A stretch of 64,000 nucleotides of DNA from CAYMGQ01 sp964390055 (lineage in GTDB: Bacteria > Bacillota > Clostridia > Peptostreptococcales > Natronincolaceae): assembly GCA_964390055.1 (NCBI GenBank), contig CAYMGQ010000002.1, positions 124,001-188,000 of the forward strand, in the 5' to 3' direction. This document shows, in pieces, positions 59,776 to 64,000 of this stretch. The translations under genes and the position numbers were made by a program. The notes under the pieces are model-generated. The model did not search any database. It was not told where the DNA came from and saw nothing but the letters and a program-made list of their open reading frames with translations. Each line of letters starts with the position of its first letter. The first letter of the stretch is position 1.

Positions 59776-62556
59776 TCAACTATAAGATTCCCCCACATCC
59801 AATTTCTTGTCCTTGTCAGGGCCCTCAATAAGGCCAAACTTTACCTTAATTCGCTCTAGTTTTTCCAACATTGGTATAGCAGCAAAGTACAAAAATACTA
59901 CTGTAGCTGTTGCATGTACTATATCAAAGGGAATACCCTTGACATAAGCAAAATAAAACATACTCCTGCTAGGATTGGCTTGAAAGATTAGGACTGATGC
60001 GGGGTTCATAATTCCTCCATAAATAAAAAATGTAGCTAAGCCACCAAAAATACACAAACCTGCAGTATTTCGGACTATAAACCCCTTTCTGAATAGGAGT
60101 CCTGCTATAAAGCCTATAAGGCCAAGGGCAAACATCTGCCATGGAGTCCAGGGGCCTTGACCAATGAACATATTGGATACGAATCCTGTAACAACCCCAA
60201 CCAAAAATCCGCTTTCACCACCAAAGGCAACACCTGCAATAATCACAATAGCCACCACCGGCTTAAATTGTGGCAGCATGAAAAAGGCAGTTCTCCCTGC
60301 CACAGCAATAGCACAAAGTACAGCTATTATAATCAATTCGCGAACCTGGGGCTTCCTATCTTCAAATACCATTATAAAGGGTAACATGGTCTCTAAGATA
60401 ATAAGCATACTGATAAAGTAGTATTTTCTATCTCCCATATGATAAATTCCTATATAAATAGTTAAAGGTATTGCAATAAAAACCATAATCATGGCTAGCA
60501 GGGTACGCTTAGAAAGTTGGCGGTTTTCTGCTGGTATTTCTTTGATAATTATGGGTTTTTTTTGAGGATAAAGCATAAGGGCAAAGACAACTAATTCTAT
60601 TGCCAAAGCTAGAATTATAATAGTATATCTCCAATGGTTAGAAACAAGCCTATTTTGTAGGATGCTTAAGTCTCCCCTGGCAATATGTCTTGATATATCC
60701 ATTATATTTTCCCTAGCTAAAAACAGGGTAAATACAAGGGCTAGGAAAGCCAAGACCCCTCCAATCTTCCGCCATAGGGGTAAGTCCTTCTTTTTTTTAT
60801 TTTCCCCCATAGTTTTTTCCCTCTCTTTATATAATGGACCTGTCAAATCTGTTTTATTACGGGGCCCTATTTTAATAGGCCTAATATCACCCCCACAGGC
60901 CTCTACCACATCCTCTACCGTTACTGCCTCTGGGAGTTTATGTCTAACCATACGGTTGGCAGCTGTTGTATAGAAGCTATTACGGGAAAAGAATTCCTTA
61001 GCCGTTCCCCAACTTACCATATTCCCATCAAAAAACATGGCACATTTTTGGGCATGGCTAGCACAAAATTCGATGTCATGGCTTACCATTACAATGGTAA
61101 CCCCCTTTTCTACAAGTTGGTATAAAATTGTAGCAAACTTTTCTTTAAAGCTAGCATCCATACCCTTGGTGGGCTCATCTAGCAGGAGAATTCTTGCTTC
61201 TAGCAAGAGGACCTTAGCCAAGGCAGCTCTTTGCTGTTCCCCACCTGATAAATCATAGGGATGCATCCCTAGCAATCCTTCAAGCTGGCAAATCCTGACA
61301 ACTTCCCTTATTCTTTCTTCCCTTTCTTCTCCTGTTTTCCCAGTTCCTGAAAATATCTCCAGCAAGTCTTCTGCTAGGGTATTCTTAACAAATAATGATT
61401 GTGGATCCTGTGGCAATACTCCCAGCCTATTACTTGCAAGCTCTCCCCCCCTGCTTTTAGATATATCCTTTCCCAGGATTTTTATACTTCCCCTATGTGG
61501 CCTATTTATCCCTGCAATAAGGGATAAAACCGTAGTTTTCCCAGCACCATTGCCACCCAAAATGCTATAAAATTCTCCGGGATATATTGCCATAGAGAGA
61601 TTCTTTACTACATCCTCTGCCTCCTTCTTATAGCGAAAATATACACCATCAAATTCTATAATAGGCTCTCCTTGCCTAGTTGGGGAAAGATGCTTGTCGC
61701 TGTTTGATAAATTAATTAAGGCCCGGTCCTGTGTAAATCTATCCAACCAGCTCCTACCCTCCCTTACGGTTATAGGGCATGGTAGGTCATTCTTTACGCC
61801 AGCATATATACGCATGGGAGCTGGTAGGGCATAAAACATATCATCCTGCATATCTATTAGTTTTTTACCAACCTGTCTGGGATTACCATCACATATTATC
61901 CTTCCCTTCTCCATAACAAGTACCCTATCAGATAGGGGAAAGACCTCCTCTAACCGGTGTTCTGTTATTATAATTGTAACACCTAACTCTCTATTTATCT
62001 TTTCTATAACGGATAAGAATTCCCTTGCCGCTATGGGATCTAACTGACTAGTGGGCTCATCTAATATTAAGACTGAAGGGTGCATAACCATAATGGATGC
62101 AAGATTTAAGAGCTGTTTTTGCCCCCCCGAAAGCTCGGATACATCTTTATGAAAATAGGTTTCTATCCCGAAAAATGATGCCATTTCCGCCACCCTAAGA
62201 CGGATAGTAGGACTGTCAAAACCCAGGCTCTCAAGACCAAATGCCAACTCATGCCATACCTTATCCGTTACAATTTGTTTGTCTGGTGACTGCATAACAA
62301 AGCCAATTTCACTACTTTGTCTTCGTTGGTCAAGGGATATTAAGGATTGTCCCTGGTAGAATATTTTACCCTCTTTTTTTCCATGGGGTCGAAGAATAGG
62401 TTTAAGTTGCCTAAGAAAGGTAGTTTTACCGCAGGCAGAGGAACCACAGAGGGTAAGAAACTCCCCCTGCATAATAGATATAGAAATATTATCTAGTGCC
62501 TTCACCCTCCCCTGGGGGTAGGTGAAGCTTAAATTTTCGATTCGATAACTCTCCAT
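59776..62556 (-). CDS. ECF transporter: two ATPases fused to a putative S-component
   Basis: A 926-residue protein. Domain 1 (about 1-240) is an EcfA ATPase: Walker A GSSACGKT (38-45, Ala replaces the usual second Gly), LSGGQKQL, LILDEPTSQLD. Domain 2 (about 285-520) is a second ATPase: GGNGAGKT, LSGGEQQRAAL, LLLDEPTKGMD. The last 340 residues have a hydrophobic pair of helices and then a six-helix region (VRELIIIAVLCAIAVAGRTA and on) resembling ECF S-components. It overlaps ecfT by 28 bp. The neighbouring DUF4430 protein suggests cobalamin as cargo, an inference. Confidence 0.85.
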   Translation of the reverse strand: MESYRIENLSFTYPQGRVKALDNISISIMQGEFLTLCGSSACGKTTFLRQLKPILRPHGKKEGKIFYQGQSLISLDQRRQSSEIGFVMQSPDKQIVTDKVWHELAFGLESLGFDSPTIRLRVAEMASFFGIETYFHKDVSELSGGQKQLLNLASIMVMHPSVLILDEPTSQLDPIAAREFLSVIEKINRELGVTIIITEHRLEEVFPLSDRVLVMEKGRIICDGNPRQVGKKLIDMQDDMFYALPAPMRIYAGVKNDLPCPITVREGRSWLDRFTQDRALINLSNSDKHLSPTRQGEPIIEFDGVYFRYKKEAEDVVKNLSMAIYPGEFYSILGGNGAGKTTVLSLIAGINRPHRGSIKILGKDISKSRGGELASNRLGVLPQDPQSLFVKNTLAEDLLEIFSGTGKTGEEREERIREVVRICQLEGLLGMHPYDLSGGEQQRAALAKVLLLEARILLLDEPTKGMDASFKEKFATILYQLVEKGVTIVMVSHDIEFCASHAQKCAMFFDGNMVSWGTAKEFFSRNSFYTTAANRMVRHKLPEAVTVEDVVEACGGDIRPIKIGPRNKTDLTGPLYKEREKTMGENKKKKDLPLWRKIGGVLAFLALVFTLFLARENIMDISRHIARGDLSILQNRLVSNHWRYTIIILALAIELVVFALMLYPQKKPIIIKEIPAENRQLSKRTLLAMIMVFIAIPLTIYIGIYHMGDRKYYFISMLIILETMLPFIMVFEDRKPQVRELIIIAVLCAIAVAGRTAFFMLPQFKPVVAIVIIAGVAFGGESGFLVGVVTGFVSNMFIGQGPWTPWQMFALGLIGFIAGLLFRKGFIVRNTAGLCIFGGLATFFIYGGIMNPASVLIFQANPSRSMFYFAYVKGIPFDIVHATATVVFLYFAAIPMLEKLERIKVKFGLIEGPDKDKKLDVGESYS

Positions 62557-63422
62557 TTCCAGTCCTCCTTTAGGTTAATTACCATTGGTGATAGTGATAG
62601 GCCCAAATAGGATAGGTATAGGCTAAGCGAAAATGCCTGCAAGCCCACACCCCTCATGGTAGGAAAGTATCTCCATCGCAAAGCTCCCATTAGGGCTCCC
62701 AGTAGGATATATCCACCGGATGCTAGTAGGAAGGCCAAAAACCTTTTATCCCGCCTATCGAAATTATAAATCGAATATGCAGTCCGGCCCCTTAACCCAT
62801 ACCCCCTACTCCTCATAGAATCTGCTGTTTCTATAGCATTTTCCAAGGCCCAGCTTATCATTATAAAAAGGATTTTTATGCTATGCTTGACTTTTTGTAT
62901 AAGCCCCTTTTTAGCTGTGTTAAAGCCTATTCCTGCCTGTCCATCAACTACAATTTTAAGCTGTCTTTTAAACCGTGGTACAAACCTTAAGGTCATGGAT
63001 AAGACTAGAGACATACCGGGAATAATTCTTCCAAAGATATATACAAACTTATCCGAAGTCATAACCGTATTATAGCAGGAAAACCAGCTTATTATAGTTA
63101 CAAGCATGATGGCCGCTGCCAACCCATAGATAATGGATTCCAATGTTAAGGGATTCCCATCCCATAAGTATGTCAGTATGGTAACCCCCTCATGATTAAA
63201 GATTGGATTCAATAATGCCGTAACAAGTACCATAGGCAACATAAACTTGAGGTTAAAATATAGGGCCTTTCTGCCATTTAAATATATGGAATAGGAAAGG
63301 GCTGAAATAAGGGAGATACCCAGGCATATGGGATGGGTAAAAAACATAGAGTAAGCTAAAACCTGGGTAAAATAAATAAAGTTAATTATGGGATGGTAAT
63401 CAGAAAATGTATCCTTCATCAT
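62529..63422 (-). CDS. ecfT: ECF transporter T-component
   Basis: A 297-residue membrane protein with six helices and the coupling motif region ALENAIETADSMRSRGYGLR, matching EcfT (ARG-type coupling helix, here SRG). It couples the two ATPases to the S-component. Overlaps the DUF4430 stop by 4 bp (ATGA) and the next gene's start by 28 bp, so translation of all three is coupled. Start at ATG 63422 or 63419. Confidence 0.92.
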   Translation of the reverse strand: MMKDTFSDYHPIINFIYFTQVLAYSMFFTHPICLGISLISALSYSIYLNGRKALYFNLKFMLPMVLVTALLNPIFNHEGVTILTYLWDGNPLTLESIIYGLAAAIMLVTIISWFSCYNTVMTSDKFVYIFGRIIPGMSLVLSMTLRFVPRFKRQLKIVVDGQAGIGFNTAKKGLIQKVKHSIKILFIMISWALENAIETADSMRSRGYGLRGRTAYSIYNFDRRDKRFLAFLLASGGYILLGALMGALRWRYFPTMRGVGLQAFSLSLYLSYLGLSLSPMVINLKEDWKWRVIESKI

Positions 63423-64000
63423 TCACCTCCAAGATTATTATAGCCACCTGTATCCCGCCCAAGATTACAGGTGTAAACAAATTCAACTATATCCCCATCC
63501 TCTAGTTTGTAACGAGAAACCCCATAGTTTGGAAACCAATCATTGACCTTGTACATCCAACCAGAGAGTCCTCCCACATCAAATTCATAAAGGTTGTTAA
63601 TAGCTAAAATATATGCACTCTTATAGATAGGTACATTACGAAACTCCATGTGAATCTTATTCTTCTTCATCTCACGTTGTAGTAGGTTAAAGACACTTTC
63701 CCCTTCATAAAAAATTACTTCCGTCGCGGGAAATATAAGCCCATCCTCCGGTAGAAGTTCTAACTTATCCTTATCCAAGTGTTCAATATTATCTAAAATA
63801 GTGTCACACTTGACGGATAGGATACATGTATAGGCTCCTTCCTCCAGGGTGGAGTCCCCGCTATCCTCATCCTTGTTTGTAATTTGGCCAGCCTTATCTC
63901 CCTGCCTTTCCCTTTCTTCAGAATAAGATGACTCACCACTAGTATCAGCTATATCAGTAGCTGTTTCATCCTTATCGTCTTTATCATCCTTATCATCTTT
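63419..64000 (-). CDS. DUF4430 (transcobalamin-like) protein, partial at the right edge
   Basis: The frame stays open from its stop at 63419 to the window edge, 194 codons; an apparent start at 63778 is only an internal TTG. The C-terminal 115 residues form a DUF4430 domain: VFNLLQREMKKNKIHMEFRN, LSGWMYKVNDWFPNYGVSRY, KLEDGDIVEFVYTC. Upstream is a polar, acidic linker with a KDD/KDE repeat and a cysteine pair (YTCILSVKCD). DUF4430 resembles the C-terminal domain of intrinsic factor/transcobalamin, so an extracellular ligand-binding role is likely. Signal sequence not in window. Confidence 0.82.
   Translation of the reverse strand, partial: KDDKDDKDDKDETATDIADTSGESSYSEERERQGDKAGQITNKDEDSGDSTLEEGAYTCILSVKCDTILDNIEHLDKDKLELLPEDGLIFPATEVIFYEGESVFNLLQREMKKNKIHMEFRNVPIYKSAYILAINNLYEFDVGGLSGWMYKVNDWFPNYGVSRYKLEDGDIVEFVYTCNLGRDTGGYNNLGGE

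Noticed and set aside
63419..63778. A complete 119-residue protein starting at 63778
   Set aside because: The frame is open upstream to the window edge with protein-like sequence, so the TTG at 63778 is internal to a longer gene.

Overview
The window is AT-rich chromosomal DNA from a low-GC, endospore-forming Firmicute, most likely an anaerobic clostridium (Clostridia/Tissierellia; class level only). Supporting signs are the spore genes (spoIIP, gpr, yqfC, yqfD), a single-chain glycyl-tRNA synthetase behind a T-box, frequent TTG/GTG starts behind strong purine-rich ribosome binding sites, a selenocysteine peroxiredoxin, an ECF vitamin transporter and a CIRCE/HrcA heat-shock operon. No phage, IS element, CRISPR array, rRNA or tRNA gene was seen.

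Region 1 (1-35.7 kb, almost all minus strand) is the conserved Firmicute housekeeping block in the same order as the Bacillus yqe/yqf region. Read in the direction of transcription it runs: TPR protein, comEC, holA, (rpsT on plus), gpr, spoIIP, small membrane protein, lepA, hemW, hrcA-grpE-dnaK-dnaJ, prmA, rsmE, mtaB, HIT, rpsU-yqeY, EEP hydrolase, nfeD-floA-small protein, yqfC-yqfD, phoH, HD phosphodiesterase, ybeY, a DgkA-PAP2 fusion, a DUF3048 lipoprotein, cdd, era, yqzL, recO, DUF4342, T-box-glyS, and the start of a ccpN-like regulator that runs off the left edge. Promoters and terminators divide it into several units: a TTGACA promoter plus CIRCE at hrcA, a promoter before rpsU, a possible SigE promoter before yqfC, and a promoter before the glyS T-box.

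Region 2 (35.7-49.8 kb) is accessory: a lipoprotein metallo-beta-lactamase that looks like the detached hydrolase domain of ComEC, a solitary Eco57I-like adenine methylase, an unknown secreted protein, an AlaX-type editing protein, a selenocysteine PrxU-type peroxiredoxin, a metal/oxyanion permease, a HAD phosphatase, PutP, a membrane PTS EIIC domain fused to an EAL phosphodiesterase, and an ArsA/GET3-type ATPase with a small partner.

Region 3 (49.8-64 kb) holds small regulated modules: LysR/YeiH; TetR/PfpI with a palindromic operator; a methyltransferase; a DUF1576 membrane protein coupled to a minimal GHKL ATPase; an ArsR-permease-thioredoxin operon; a cation/proton antiporter behind a fluoride riboswitch; and an ECF transporter in which both ATPases and an apparent S-component are one polypeptide, followed by EcfT and a DUF4430 (transcobalamin-like) protein cut by the right edge.

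The most interesting items are the fluoride riboswitch-antiporter pair, the Sec peroxiredoxin lacking the usual resolving cysteine, the EIIC-EAL fusion, the DUF1576/GHKL pair, the split ComEC and the ECF-DUF4430 cluster. All functions are inferred from reading the sequence; no database search was run.
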